A DNA stretch of 38,686 nt from Acetobacter papayae JCM 25143 (lineage in GTDB: Bacteria; Pseudomonadota; Alphaproteobacteria; Acetobacterales; Acetobacteraceae): assembly GCF_000613285.1 (NCBI RefSeq), contig NZ_BAIN01000022.1, positions 1-38,686 of the forward strand. The letters run 5' to 3'. Positions 28,514-38,273 of this stretch are shown piece by piece (position 1 is the stretch's first letter; every line of letters begins with the position of its first letter). The notes beneath the pieces are model-generated. The model did no database searches. It was given only the letters and a program-made list of their open reading frames with translations, and had not been told where the DNA came from. Made by a program: the position numbers and the translations under genes.

Positions 28514-28590
<77 letters not shown>

Positions 28591-28736
28591 AGTCCAGACG
28601 CTCACCGTGGTGTGCGTCGGTATGTGCCGCTTTATACTGATGTTTTTTCGTTTGGCAACCGGGGTTAAGCAAAAAAATGCACCAGATGGGTCATTTTTTA
28701 TTCCGGCCCGGATTTGGCTTGCGGGCAACAAACAGA

Positions 28737-28779
28737 AACGGCGCATCCGCTCCCTGAATGTGGGAGCCGATGCGCCGTT
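28737..28779. terminator. Strong hairpin after ppa
   Basis: Arms of 18 bases with one mismatch (AACGGCGCATCCGCTCCC and GGGAGCCGATGCGCCGTT) and a seven-base loop lie about 30 bases past the ppa stop on its downstream side. A T-containing stretch follows in the minus direction. Confidence 0.75.
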
Positions 28780-28811
28780 CTGCCATGGCCTGTGGCCAGC
28801 GGGTGGGTGGC

Positions 28812-29339
28812 TTACTTGCCGCGCGCCGCTTCCAGTGCCTGAACGATAAAGTCACCAGCTTCGGCCTTGTCGCCCCAGCCCGTTACCTTGACCCACTTGC
28901 CCTTTTCCAGATCCTTGTAGCGGGTGAAAAAGTGCTCGATGGCCTTGACCGTGATTTCGGGCAGGTCGTCGATGGACTGCACGGTGGTGAACTGCGGGTG
29001 CACCTTGTCGTGCGGCACGCAGATGATTTTTTCGTCCTGACCGGACTCGTCTTCCATCTTCAGCACGCCAATGGGGCGGGCGCGGATTACGCTGCCGGGC
29101 ACGACGGCGGCGGGGGTGAGCACGAGTGCATCCGTCGGGTCGCCATCGGCGGCCAGCGTGTTGGGAATAAAGCCATAAGCCGTGGGGTAGGCCATGGGGG
29201 TGAACAGGAAACGATCCACCACAAGGGCACCGCTTTCCTTGTCGATTTCATATTTGACCGAAGAACCCTGCGGAATTTCGATCACGACATTGATGTCGAA
29301 CGGCACATCCTTGCCGGCGGAAAGTTTCGAGACATCCAT
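28812..29339 (-). CDS. ppa: Inorganic pyrophosphatase
   Basis: This 175-residue family I soluble pyrophosphatase hydrolyses PPi to drive biosynthesis. Conserved features include VVIEIPQGSSVKYEIDKESG, the YGFIPNT stretch, the metal-binding DGDPTDALVL, and KVTGWGDKAEA near the end. The ATG at 29339 starts MDVSKLSAGKDVPFDINVVI. The frame is intact. Confidence 0.96.
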   Translation of the reverse strand: MDVSKLSAGKDVPFDINVVIEIPQGSSVKYEIDKESGALVVDRFLFTPMAYPTAYGFIPNTLAADGDPTDALVLTPAAVVPGSVIRARPIGVLKMEDESGQDEKIICVPHDKVHPQFTTVQSIDDLPEITVKAIEHFFTRYKDLEKGKWVKVTGWGDKAEAGDFIVQALEAARGK

Positions 29340-29520
29340 GGAACACGGCTCCAGCGCATGAAAATTGGGATGGAGCAGACCCTATCCGCCCGCCCGCAGC
29401 TTGCCAAGAGCCCTTTGGTGCACGGGCGTGGCAGCCACCCCGCAGCACGGCTTTACGTGGATTTTCCTGAGGAAGACCCTTGCCAAATTTCTCTGGTTGC
29501 GTAATCAGGAAGCCGCCTAC

Positions 29521-29594
29521 GCGCCCGTAGCTCAATTGGTTAGAGCGGGCCGCTCATAACGGCTTGGTTGCGGGTTCAAGTCCTGCCGGGCGCA
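29521..29594 (+). tRNA. tRNA-Met (CAU), elongator type
   Basis: Acceptor arms GCGCCCG and CGGGCGC, D-arm GCTCAATTGGTTAGAGC, anticodon loop CTCATAA with anticodon CAT, and T-arm GCGGGTTCAAGTCCTGC. CCA is not encoded. The first pair is G-C, unlike initiator tRNA. A tRNA-Ile2 with lysidine cannot be fully excluded from the sequence. Confidence 0.85.
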
Positions 29595-29669
29595 GGCATT
29601 CATCGCGAGTTGGCTGGCGTGTCTGCTGGCAGCGCTTTCAGCTTCAGCCACATACGGGGGGTCATCATC

Positions 29670-31349
29670 ATGGCATCTTATCAATACGTCTATGTGATGA
29701 AGGATCTCACAAAATCCTATCCCGGTGGCCGCGAGGTGTTCAAGGGCATTACCCTGTCCTTCGTGCCCGGCGCCAAGATCGGTATTCTGGGTGTCAACGG
29801 GGCCGGTAAATCGACCCTGCTCAAGATCATGGCCGGTCTGGACAAGGAGTTCGGCGGCGAGGCTTGGGCGGCTGAAGGGGCGCGTGTCGGCTATCTGGAG
29901 CAGGAGCCCCAGCTCGACCCGAACCTGACCGTGGGCGAGAACGTCGCCCTTGGCTTTGGTGAGCTGAAAAAGGCGGTTGACCGTTTCAACGAGATTTCGC
30001 TGCGCTTCGCCGAGCCGATGGACGATGACGAAATGAACGCCCTGCTGGCCGAACAGGCCGAATTGCAGGAGAAAATTGACGCGGGCGACGGCTGGGAGCT
30101 GGATCGCAAGCTCGAAATCGCCCTCGATGCGCTGCGCTGCCCCCCGGCAGACAGTGCTGTGGACAAGCTTTCGGGTGGTGAGCGCCGCCGGGTGGCCCTG
30201 TGCCGCCTGCTGCTGGAAAAGCCTGACCTGCTGCTGCTTGACGAACCGACCAACCATCTCGATGCGGAAAGTGTTGCTTGGCTCGAAAAGACCCTGCGCA
30301 ACTACGCGGGCACGGTCATGGTCATTACCCATGACCGCTACTTCCTCGACAACGTGACCAACTGGATTCTCGAAATCGAGCGCGGTCGCGGTATTCCGTT
30401 CGAGGGCAATTACTCCTCCTGGCTGGAACAGAAGCGCAAGCGTCTGGCGCAGGAAGAAAAGGAAGAGAGTGCTCGCCAGCGTGCCCTCGCGGCTGAAGAG
30501 GAATGGATTCATTCCAGCCCCAAGGCGCGTCAGAGCAAGAGCAAGGCCCGTATTGCCCAGTATGAGGAAATGCTGGCCGCCAGTGCGGAGAAGGTTAGCG
30601 GTGTGGCGGATATCGTCATTTCCCCCGGCCCCCGCCTTGGTGGTACGGTGATCGAGGCTGAAGCGCTCAGCAAAGGGTTTGCTGACCGTCTGCTGATCGA
30701 TAACCTGAACTTCAAGCTGCCGCCGGGCGGCATTGTGGGTGTGATCGGGCCGAACGGCGCGGGTAAATCCACCCTGTTCAAAATGATTATCGGGCAGGAA
30801 GAGCCCGATGCGGGCTCGCTCAAGGTTGGTGAGACCGTAAAGCTCGGTTACGTGGATCAGTCGCGTGACAGCCTCGACCCGGACAAGAGCGTGTGGGAAG
30901 AAATCTCGGGCGGCACGGATGTCATCTATCTGGGCAAGCGGGCTGTGCCTTCCCGTGCCTATGTGGGGGCGTTCAACTTCAAGGGTTCTGATCAGCAGAA
31001 AAAAGTCGGCATCCTGTCGGGCGGTGAGCGTAACCGCGTGCATCTGGCCAAGATGCTCCGTAAGGAAAGCAACGTTATCCTGCTTGACGAACCGACCAAC
31101 GATCTGGACGTGGATACCCTGCGCGCACTGGAAGACGCTCTGGCGGAATTCCCCGGCTGCGCGGTCGTTATCTCGCATGACCGCTGGTTCCTTGATCGTC
31201 TGGCAACGCATATTCTCGCGTTTGAAGGTGATTCCCACGTCGAGTGGTTTGAGGGTAACTTCCAGGCCTATGAGGAAGACAAACGCCGTCGCCTTGGCCC
31301 CGATGCCACCGAGCCCAGCCGGATTCGCTACAAGCCTCTCGCTCGCTAA
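29670..31349 (+). CDS. ettA: EttA, ABC-F translational throttle protein
   Basis: This 559-residue ABC-F protein has two ATPase domains: Walker [10 protein letters not shown], signature [12 protein letters not shown] and Walker [13 protein letters not shown] in the first; [21 protein letters not shown] and [12 protein letters not shown] in the second. The linker between them carries the charged PtIM-like helices ([20 protein letters not shown]). It binds the ribosomal E site and tunes elongation with ATP level. The ATG at 29670 is preceded by a G-rich run; the frame is open upstream through the tRNA. All catalytic residues are present. Confidence 0.96.
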   Translation: MASYQYVYVMKDLTKSYPGGREVFKGITLSFVPGAKIGILGVNGAGKSTLLKIMAGLDKEFGGEAWAAEGARVGYLEQEPQLDPNLTVGENVALGFGELKKAVDRFNEISLRFAEPMDDDEMNALLAEQAELQEKIDAGDGWELDRKLEIALDALRCPPADSAVDKLSGGERRRVALCRLLLEKPDLLLLDEPTNHLDAESVAWLEKTLRNYAGTVMVITHDRYFLDNVTNWILEIERGRGIPFEGNYSSWLEQKRKRLAQEEKEESARQRALAAEEEWIHSSPKARQSKSKARIAQYEEMLAASAEKVSGVADIVISPGPRLGGTVIEAEALSKGFADRLLIDNLNFKLPPGGIVGVIGPNGAGKSTLFKMIIGQEEPDAGSLKVGETVKLGYVDQSRDSLDPDKSVWEEISGGTDVIYLGKRAVPSRAYVGAFNFKGSDQQKKVGILSGGERNRVHLAKMLRKESNVILLDEPTNDLDVDTLRALEDALAEFPGCAVVISHDRWFLDRLATHILAFEGDSHVEWFEGNFQAYEEDKRRRLGPDATEPSRIRYKPLAR

Positions 31350-31358
31350 CAGGGCGGG

Positions 31359-31382
31359 GCGGCTGCCTGCGGCCGCTTTTTT
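31359..31382 (+). terminator. Rho-independent terminator after ettA
   Basis: GCGGC and GCCGC arms with an eight-base loop (31359-31376) are followed by six T (31377-31382), ten bases past the ettA stop. Confidence 0.75.
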
Positions 31383-31400
31383 ACCCTGCGGGGTCAGGTG

Positions 31401-31898
31401 ATGGATTTACGTTCCGTCCGCACACCCCGGCTGTGGCTCTATCCTGTCACATGGCAGGATATGGACCACATGGCGGCGCTGAAGGCCGATGGTGCCGCTT
31501 TTGGGCAGATGCTGGGGGGCGTGCGTACCCGCCAGCAGGCCGAGCAGGATATGGCCGAGGATATCGCGTTCTGGGCGCGCTATCGGGTCGGTATTTTCAC
31601 AATTCGGGAAAATGGCCGTTTTGTCGGCATGACCGGCCTACACCTCAGGCCGGATGGGCGTGGCTTTGGCCTGCGCTTTGCCCTGCATCCATGGGCCAGA
31701 GGGCGCGGTATTGCGCGTGAGGCCGCCAATGCGGCCCTGAACTTTGCACATGATGCGGGTATACATCGTGTGGTGGCCGTTGCGGCTGAAAGCAACGTGG
31801 CATCGCGCACCATACTGGGCAGTATCGGTATGCGCGTGGTCGAAACCTTTGCCAGAAACGGCCAGACCATGGTGCTGTACGAAAGCCAGCGCGCCTAG
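31401..31898 (+). CDS. GNAT-family N-acetyltransferase
   Basis: This 165-residue protein has the RimJ/RimL-type GNAT layout: the N-terminal SVRTPRLWLYPVTWQDMDHM, the acetyl-CoA-binding segment LHPWARGRGIAREAANAALN, and the closing IHRVVAVAAESNVASRTILG. The acceptor (protein, amine or metabolite) is unknown. The ATG at 31401 is preferred to the GTG immediately before. It lies just beyond the ettA terminator and converges with mlaC. Confidence 0.88.
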   Translation: MDLRSVRTPRLWLYPVTWQDMDHMAALKADGAAFGQMLGGVRTRQQAEQDMAEDIAFWARYRVGIFTIRENGRFVGMTGLHLRPDGRGFGLRFALHPWARGRGIAREAANAALNFAHDAGIHRVVAVAAESNVASRTILGSIGMRVVETFARNGQTMVLYESQRA

Positions 31899-31916
31899 AC
31901 GGCGCGCGGGTGGTGA

Positions 31917-32545
31917 TTACTGCTGGGCGCTGGCGGCGTTGTGGTGGTCGATCTGCTTTTGCAGCGCGCGGAGCAGGGTATCCACATCGCCCCCATTGCG
32001 CGCAATGAAGGAGGAGTAATCATTGCGCTGGGTCAGGCGCAGGCTCGCGCCTTCACCAATGACATCCACCACTTTAGGTGAACCGCTGCTGCTGTTCACC
32101 AGCCACTGCATGGCGGCCGGGGGCTGCTGCGGGCGTACCAGCGTGGCCTCGACGGAGTCGTCATCACCCGATTTGGTCACGTTACCAATGGTGAAGCTGA
32201 CACCCCGATAATCGCCCAGCTTGTCGGCAATGGCGTTGGCCAGAATCTGGTGGAACAGCACAAGATAATGCTTCTGCTGCTCAGGGGTTGCCACTTTCCA
32301 GAAGCGTCCGAGGCAGTAGCGGCCAATCCCGTCGATATCGACGTTCTTGCTCACCAGCGGCATGATTTTTTCTTTTTTGTCCGCCAGCGACAGGGGGCTG
32401 TTTACAATGGCCACAAGCTGATCGCCAAAGGACTGGATGAAGGCGCGCGAATCCTGTGCTGCCCATGCAGCGGATACGGGCGCAAGCCCGGTGGACGCGA
32501 CGGCCAGAAAGCCAGAACACCACGGCGGCTGACAGAAAAAGTCAT
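31917..32545 (-). CDS. mlaC: MlaC-type phospholipid-binding protein (one frame break in signal)
   Basis: This periplasmic protein carries phospholipids between the outer-membrane MlaA and the inner-membrane Mla transporter. The body reads AFIQSFGDQLVAIVNSPLSL, then VDIDGIGRYCLGRFWKVATP and FHQILANAIADKLGDYRGVS, typical of MlaC/Ttg2D. The ATG at 32545 opens a Tat-like signal, MTFSVSRRGVLAF; a missing base near 32505-32515 shifts the frame, after which LAVASTGLAPVSAAWAAQD completes a normal signal peptide and cleavage site. mlaA lies 23 bases upstream in the same direction. The rest of the mla genes are not in the window. Confidence 0.86.
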
Positions 32546-32568
32546 GCTAAGCACCCTTGCTGTTGTTG

Positions 32569-33420
32569 TTATTGATACCAGGCAGGCACGGTGGCGCGGT
32601 GGTCATTGCGGATAGCTTCCGCCTGTGCCTTGCGCTGCTGCTGGTAGGCGCTGCGGATGGTGGCGTAGGGGTCAAGCGCATCGCGCTGCAGGGCGTCCAG
32701 ATCATCAAGATGTTCGGAACGGCCATGTATCACGCCCAGCATGTTGTAGGCCCAGTTGAAGCTGATCAGCCCATAGCCGCGCGGCACGTAGTTCCAGGGG
32801 GAAAGCCCCTGATCGATTCCGTAGCCGATGCCGTCACGCAGGGAGGACGGGCCCATGGGCAGGAACAGATACGGACCCGAGGCAATGCCCCAGTTGGCCA
32901 GTGTTAGGCCTGCATCATTGGCATGGTGGGGGTAGCCCGCCATTTTGGCGACGTCGATAAAGCCACCAAGCCCTGCAGTCATGTTGATGCACCAGCGCAC
33001 GAACGAGTCGCCCGCGCGGCGTGGCTTGCCTGCGCCCACGTCGTTAAAGAACACCGAAGGCTCGTTCATGGTGGTGATCATGTTGCCCAGCGAGTTCCGC
33101 ACGGGGCGGGGCACGGCCCACACATAAGCCTTGGCGACCGGACGCAGCGCATATTTATCGAACGTCATGGTCATGTTGTAGGTCTTGCGGTTCAGGGGCT
33201 CGTACGGGTCGTTGGCCGCCTTGTATTCCGCCAGTTCATCGGGGTCCTTGGGGACGGGCGCCTTGATGGCGCTGCACGCGGTGGTGCTGGCCAGCAGCAT
33301 GGCCAAACCCAGCCGCCCAGCCGTCGGGCGCCAGCCGCGCCGCGTGCCTTGCCGGGTCTCGTGGTTCTGCCGCGCCTGTGCGCAAGGGCGGAGCCATGCG
33401 CCGTTCCGTCCTGAAGTCAT
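32569..33420 (-). CDS. mlaA: MlaA (VacJ) outer-membrane lipoprotein
   Basis: MlaA removes misplaced phospholipids from the outer leaflet. The lipoprotein signal ends LAMLLASTTAC (Cys at residue 49 from the chosen start). The family core follows: NDPYEPLNRKTYNMTMTFDK, PSVFFNDVGAGKPRRAGDSF, YLFLPMGPSSLRDGIGYGID and ISFNWAYNMLG. I chose the ATG at 33420 (MTSGRNGAWLRPC); the frame remains open to 33600 but that part is not family-like. mlaC is 23 bases downstream. Confidence 0.92.
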   Translation of the reverse strand: MTSGRNGAWLRPCAQARQNHETRQGTRRGWRPTAGRLGLAMLLASTTACSAIKAPVPKDPDELAEYKAANDPYEPLNRKTYNMTMTFDKYALRPVAKAYVWAVPRPVRNSLGNMITTMNEPSVFFNDVGAGKPRRAGDSFVRWCINMTAGLGGFIDVAKMAGYPHHANDAGLTLANWGIASGPYLFLPMGPSSLRDGIGYGIDQGLSPWNYVPRGYGLISFNWAYNMLGVIHGRSEHLDDLDALQRDALDPYATIRSAYQQQRKAQAEAIRNDHRATVPAWYQ

Positions 33421-33559
33421 TCTAGCCCCTACCTTATGTTGCATGCGCCCAAGCCCGCCCATGTAAAGTGAGCCAGACCTCTCTAGCATGAGAAACGCCA
33501 TCTGCAATGGCAGGGCTTCCCTGCATGCACGACAGCCGTCAAAAACAGTCTTGCCCGCC

Positions 33560-34386
33560 TTAAAGGCCCCTGTCGCGTTTGATAACGTCCCAGGCGGCAT
33601 TTATTTTCGAAATTCTGATAGATGCGGCGCGGGTTTCTTCCTCGGTGGCGCCGCGTGCAGCCATGATGTCGGGGTGGTACTGGCGCACCAGCGTTTTCCA
33701 GTGTGCGCGCAGTTCCTCATTGGAAAGTGAGGCGCTTACACCCATCACCACATAGGCGTCTTCCTCCGCCATGGCGGGGCGGGCACGGCCGGTGGCGGCG
33801 CGCTCCCATGCGCCGTGGCTTAGCCCGAACAGTGTATGCACCCGGCGCAGGAAGCGGTCTTCCTCGCGCGTTAGCGGGTCTTCGGGGGCGAGGTCGGCAC
33901 GGGCAATGGCAAACAGAATGGCCAGCAGTTCTTCAAGCGGCTGCTTGTCCTGCTGATAGGCATTGCCCAGTTCGCGGGCGAAAGACTCGTAATCATCCGT
34001 ACGCTGGCGGGCCATGTCGAACAGGCGGCCAATTTCGCGCATGTTTTCCGCGGGCACCATCATGCGTGCCTTGAAGGCATTGATTTCGTGGCGGTTGACC
34101 GGAGCATCGCACTTGGCCAGCTTCGCACTCAGGATAACGCAGCTCAGCCCGTAAAGCTGCTCTTTCTTGCCCAGAGTGGCGGCCAGCTTTGCCGCAATGA
34201 ATGTGGCGGCTCCCCCGGCATCGGGGCGGGCCCGTGCGGCCCAGCGCTCACTCCATCCCCCGGTGGGAGGCTGAAGAAGGGTGCGGGTATCTGCGCGTGT
34301 CCCAGAGCGGTTCCAACAGCCGCTCCCAGAGGGCCGCCCACGGCAAAGCCGGTAACACCCCCGAAAATTTTGCCCCATATCGCCAT
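33560..34386 (-). CDS. djlA: DjlA/TerB-type J-domain protein (one frame break)
   Basis: The N-terminus MAIWGKIFGGVTGFAVGGPL (ATG at 34386) is the membrane-associated glycine-rich segment of DjlA, and the rest lies in a different frame: a TerB-like helical domain (AATFIAAKLAATLGKKEQLY onward) and a C-terminal J domain with VRQYHPDIMAARGATEEETR containing the HPD motif. The frame change is near 34265-34300. The product is an inner-membrane co-chaperone of DnaK. It is about 110 bases downstream of the small RHH-like gene. Confidence 0.86.
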
Positions 34387-34500
34387 AGGGTTCAGTCTAT
34401 CATGCTGCGTGGCACTCTTCCACAGGTGGCTTTGGGGTATCGGGGCGTTGCTGCCATGCCCGGTGTTTCAGTGCGGGGTGTGGCTCCACATTCTGCGATG

Positions 34501-34746
34501 TCAGGTGGGCTGTTCGGGGGTGTGGGGCAGGCGGGCCTGAAGCCACTCAAGGGCAAATACCCGCAGGGCCGAGGCCAGAGACTGGCCCGGCAGGCGGGCT
34601 GCATCTATGCGCGTGACAAGCAGCGCCAGTCCCTGACCGTCCTGCGTGGCAGCCTGATCCAGCACGGCCCAGAAGGCGGGTTCCAGTGCTACGCTGGTAT
34701 CGTGGCCAGCCAGAATTAGGCTGCGTTTTTTCAGATGCAGGCTCAT
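34501..34746 (-). CDS. Small ribbon-helix-helix-like protein
   Basis: This 81-residue protein starts [20 protein letters not shown] (ATG at 34746, overlapping the queG stop by three bases) and continues LEPAFWAVLDQAATQDGQGL and SLASALRVFALEWLQARLP. It fits the ribbon-helix-helix-like family found across alphaproteobacteria (RHH_4 type): a short beta strand, then two helices. Role unknown; DNA binding is possible. It is translationally coupled to queG. Confidence 0.75.
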   Translation of the reverse strand: MSLHLKKRSLILAGHDTSVALEPAFWAVLDQAATQDGQGLALLVTRIDAARLPGQSLASALRVFALEWLQARLPHTPEQPT

Positions 34747-35879
34747 GGTGTGGAGCTTTCCACAGAGTGAGGTTGCGCCAGAGCCCATTGTGCGGCTTCC
34801 GCCACAACGGCGTTGGGGTCGTTCAGCAGGGCGGTTGCATAAGGGCGGAGTTCCGGCAGGCCACTATTGCCAATAGCGATCAGCACATTGCGGATAAACC
34901 TGTCCCGCCCGATGCGCTTGATGGGAGAGCCAGAAAACAGCGTGCGAAAGGCGGGGTCATCAAGCTGGCTCAGCCGCGCCAGTTCGGGGGCCATGAGGTC
35001 GGCTCTGGGCTGGAGTTTAGGGTGGCGCGAGACCTGCGCAAAACGGTTCCACGGGCAGACAGCCAGACAGTCATCGCAGCCATAGATCCGTGTGCCGATA
35101 CCCCGGCGCAGTTCCATGGGAATCGGCCCGGCGTGTTCAATGGTCAGGTAGGAGATGCAGCGCCGGGCATCGAGTTGATAGGGGGCGGGAAAGGCATCGG
35201 TCGGGCAGGCACTCAGGCAGCGTGTGCAGGTGCCGCACCCACCCGCTGGTATGGGCGAGGGAGCAAGGGCCAGCGACGTGTAGACTTCGCCCAGAAACAG
35301 CCAGCTTCCATGCTGGCGTGAAACCAGATTGGTGTGTTTGCCCTGCCAGCCCAGCCCCGCCTGTGCGGCCAGTGGTTTTTCGGCCACGGGGGCTGTGTCC
35401 ACGAATACCTTGACCGCGGCGGCAGGGAGTCCAAGCTTTGTGGCCTCGCCAATCATGAACTGGGCCAGATGCTTGAGCATGCCCTTGATCATGTCATGGT
35501 AATCGCGGTGGCGGGCATAGACGGATATGGTGCCCCTGTCTGGCGGCAGGGGAATGCGCGGGTCTGTTTCCGGGGCGTAGGAGACACCAAGGCTGACTAC
35601 ACTGCGCGCTTCTGGCCATAGCGCGGTGGGCTGGGCGCGCTCGGCTGTGCGTTCAGCCAGCCAGCCCATGCTGCCATGGTGTCCGCTGGCCAGAAAATCT
35701 TCCAGCCGGGCGCGGATTTCGGGGCCGAGATGGGCCGGGCAGAAGCCAATGGCATCAAACCCCAGTGCCAGCGCCTTATCGCGAATACGCTCTGTCAGCC
35801 GGACCATGCGCCGTGTGTCGGCTTCTGGCGAGGCCGGGCTTTCAGGGGGCAAGGGGGATGGCGGGCTGGGGCATTTCAT
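34743..35879 (-). CDS. queG: QueG, epoxyqueuosine reductase
   Basis: QueG reduces epoxyqueuosine to queuosine in tRNA, using cobalamin and two 4Fe-4S clusters. Both cluster motifs are seen: [16 protein letters not shown] and [13 protein letters not shown]. The N-terminal cobalamin domain includes [20 protein letters not shown] and [17 protein letters not shown]-terminal HEAT-like stretch is present ([20 protein letters not shown]). The ATG at 35879 overlaps the tgt stop; [17 protein letters not shown] at 35807 is an alternative start without overlap. It is the third queuosine gene in this run. Confidence 0.94.
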   Translation of the reverse strand: MKCPSPPSPLPPESPASPEADTRRMVRLTERIRDKALALGFDAIGFCPAHLGPEIRARLEDFLASGHHGSMGWLAERTAERAQPTALWPEARSVVSLGVSYAPETDPRIPLPPDRGTISVYARHRDYHDMIKGMLKHLAQFMIGEATKLGLPAAAVKVFVDTAPVAEKPLAAQAGLGWQGKHTNLVSRQHGSWLFLGEVYTSLALAPSPIPAGGCGTCTRCLSACPTDAFPAPYQLDARRCISYLTIEHAGPIPMELRRGIGTRIYGCDDCLAVCPWNRFAQVSRHPKLQPRADLMAPELARLSQLDDPAFRTLFSGSPIKRIGRDRFIRNVLIAIGNSGLPELRPYATALLNDPNAVVAEAAQWALAQPHSVESSTP

Positions 35880-37002
35880 CTTCTGTCCAGTCGCTGGCCT
35901 GCCACCCGGCGCGGAGTGTATCCGCAAGGGTCTGGAGTGTGCCGGTTGTAATGGCCTCGCGCATCTGGCGCATGAGGCGCTGGTAATAGGCGATATTATG
36001 CCATGTCAGCAGCATGGGGCCCAGAATTTCATTGGCGCGGAACAGATGGTGCAGATAGGCCCGGCTGTGGCGGGTGCAGGCCAGACAGTCGCAATGCGGT
36101 GAAATGGGGCGCGCATCTGTTGCGTGGCGGGCATTGCGCAGGTTGAGCGTGCCGCGCTCGGTATAGGCGCGTGCGGTACGGCCCGCGCGCGTGGGCATGA
36201 CGCAGTCGAACATATCCACCCCGCGCATGACACCGCCCAGCAGGTCATCCGGCGTGCCCACGCCCATAAGGTAACGCGGCTTGTCCTGCGGCATCAGCGG
36301 CGTTGTGGATTCCAGTGTCGAGAACATGAGAGCTTGACCTTCGCCCACGGCCAGACCGCCGATGGCATAGCCCTCAAAACCCACATCCGTCAGGGCTTTC
36401 ACACTTTCGGCCCGGAGTTCAGGCTCCGTGCCACCCTGCACGATGCCGAACTGGCCATAGCCCTCGCGCTGGACGTAAGCCTCACGCGAGCGGGCGGCCC
36501 AGCGCATGGACAGGCGCATGGAGGCCGCAATGGCTTCCGGCGGGGCCGGCAGGGCCGGGCATTCGTCAAAGCACATGGTAATGGTGGCATCCAGCGCGTG
36601 CTGGATGTCGGTGGAGCTTTCGGGTGTCAGCCGGTGTTCCGAACCGTCGATATGGGAGCGGAAGGTCACTCCATCCTGATCCAGCTTGCGCAGCGCCCCT
36701 AGCGACATGACCTGAAACCCGCCGGAATCGGTCAGGATCGGGCCGGGCCAGTCCATGAAGCGGTGCAGCCCGCCCAGTGCGCGCACCCGCTCGGCACCGG
36801 GGCGCAGCATCAGGTGATAGGTATTGCCCAGCACAATGCCCGCACCCGTGGAGCGCACGGCGTCCATGGTCATGGCCTTGACCGTACCAACCGTGCCAAC
36901 GGGCATGAAGGTGGGGGTGGATACAGGGCCGTGGGCGGTGTGCAGCGTGCCCGCGCGGGCGGCGCCGTCGGTGCTTTCGCATGTCCAGTGGAAACGGGTC
37001 AT
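35842..37002 (-). CDS. tgt: Tgt, queuine tRNA-ribosyltransferase
   Basis: Tgt exchanges guanine 34 for preQ1 in tRNAs with GUN anticodons. This 386-residue protein starts [20 protein letters not shown], has the catalytic-region motif [13 protein letters not shown] and the second Asp in [14 protein letters not shown], and ends with the zinc site [17 protein letters not shown]. The ATG at 37002 is about 20 bases after the queA stop. The frame is intact. Confidence 0.96.
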   Translation of the reverse strand: MTRFHWTCESTDGAARAGTLHTAHGPVSTPTFMPVGTVGTVKAMTMDAVRSTGAGIVLGNTYHLMLRPGAERVRALGGLHRFMDWPGPILTDSGGFQVMSLGALRKLDQDGVTFRSHIDGSEHRLTPESSTDIQHALDATITMCFDECPALPAPPEAIAASMRLSMRWAARSREAYVQREGYGQFGIVQGGTEPELRAESVKALTDVGFEGYAIGGLAVGEGQALMFSTLESTTPLMPQDKPRYLMGVGTPDDLLGGVMRGVDMFDCVMPTRAGRTARAYTERGTLNLRNARHATDARPISPHCDCLACTRHSRAYLHHLFRANEILGPMLLTWHNIAYYQRLMRQMREAITTGTLQTLADTLRAGWQASDWTEDEMPQPAIPLAP

Positions 37003-37022
37003 GGCAGGGGATTCCGGAGCAG

Positions 37023-38074
37023 TCAGTCAGTGGAAAGGCGCAGCAGGCAGGCATCGCCATAGGAATAGAAGCGGTAGCCCGAGGCTATGGCGTGGTCGTA
37101 AACCTGCCGGGCGCGCTCCACCCCCGCAAAGGCCGAGACCAGCATGAACAGCGTGGAGCGGGGCAGGTGGAAGTTGGTCATCAGCACATCCACAGCCCGG
37201 AACCGGTAGCCCGGCCGGATGAAAATGGCGGTCTCTCCTGCGAAGGGGTGTACCACGCCCTGCTCGTCTACCGCACTTTCCAGCAGGCGCAGTGTTGTGG
37301 TGCCTACGGCAATGACCCGCCCACCCGCCTTGCGTGTGGCGTTGATGCGCTCCGCCGTTTCGGGCGTGATAACGCCGCGCTCCGTATGCATGTGGTGGCG
37401 CGAAATATCAGCCTCACGCACGGGCAGGAACGTGCCTGCGCCCACATGCAGCGTAAGGGTGCAGCGGCCTATGCCGCGTGCGTCCAGAGCCGCCAGAAGA
37501 GCAGGTGTGAAATGCAGCCCCGCTGTAGGGGCCGCGACCGCACCGCGCACCTGTTCAAAAATGGTGGCGTAATCTTGGGCATCGCGCTCGGTTGGGCCAT
37601 CCGGGCGGTGGATATAAGGGGGCAGTGCCAGCACGCCCGCATCGCGCAGGAAAGTATCGAATGCATCGCCCTCGGCGGAAAACCGCAGCGTTGCCGCCCC
37701 GCCTTCTTCCAGAGCCAGCACTTGAGCGGTGTGCACCGTGTTTTCGAAGGTTAGCGTATCGCCCGGCTTGAGGCGGCGCGCATTGCGCACCAGCACATGC
37801 CATGTGGCATCGGGGCGGATCTGGTCAAGTGTGATGCCAATCCGGGCCTCGCCCCGCCGGGCCTGCAACTGCGCACGGATAACGGCGGTATCGTTGGCCA
37901 CGAGCAGATCACCCGGCTGCAACAGGTCCGGCAGGTCGCGGATATGGCGGTCGATCAGGGCCGGGGCTGGGGCGGTGGCATCCAGCAGGCGCGCGGCCTC
38001 ACGCGGGCGCGCCGGTTCCTGTGCGATCAGGGACTGGGCAGGGGGAAGTCAAAATCTTCTGTGCGGTCGCTCAT
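37023..38074 (-). CDS. queA: QueA, SAM-dependent epoxyqueuosine synthase (one frame break near N-terminus)
   Basis: QueA transfers the ribosyl part of SAM to preQ1 in tRNA. The ATG at 38074 gives [13 protein letters not shown], the usual QueA N-terminus, and is then interrupted by a shift near 38030-38045. The other frame continues [20 protein letters not shown] and [20 protein letters not shown], and the intact remainder includes [13 protein letters not shown] and [20 protein letters not shown]. The joined length of about 350 residues is normal. A homopolymer (GGGGG) at the shift makes a base error likely. It is the first gene of the queuosine run. Confidence 0.93.
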
Positions 38075-38168
38075 GGTGGGCCGGGTTTACGCAATAGGGG
38101 CGCGCAACGCCAGAGAAATGCCGCGCCTCTGCTCTGGCGGGCTGCATACGCGGCATCTGAAAACATTT

Positions 38169-38197
38169 TGCATAAGAGTCATATTTATATTGATATT
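38169..38197 (+). promoter_or_regulatory. Candidate promoter of the TonB-receptor gene
   Basis: TTGCAT (38169-38174) and TGATAT (38192-38197) are separated by 17 bases, and the -10 box overlaps the Fur-box match. The fit to sigma-70 consensus is moderate. Confidence 0.45.
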
Positions 38198-38211
38198 AAG
38201 AATCATTATCA
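38193..38211 (+). promoter_or_regulatory. Fur box
   Basis: GATATTAAGAATCATTATC matches the 19-base consensus GATAATGATAATCATTATC at 16 positions. It overlaps the candidate -10 box, so iron-replete repression by Fur (or a related regulator) of the receptor gene downstream is expected. Confidence 0.75.
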
Positions 38212-38273
38212 TTATGGATGCGATAGTAAATTCTTATTTAAAATTCTCAACCCTGGAGATAAAGGATCTGTCC

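Noticed and set aside
29532..31238. 568-codon open frame antisense to ettA
   Set aside because: It lies wholly opposite a well-supported gene with all ABC-F motifs; the antisense frame is a by-product of GC-rich codon use and shows no domain of its own.
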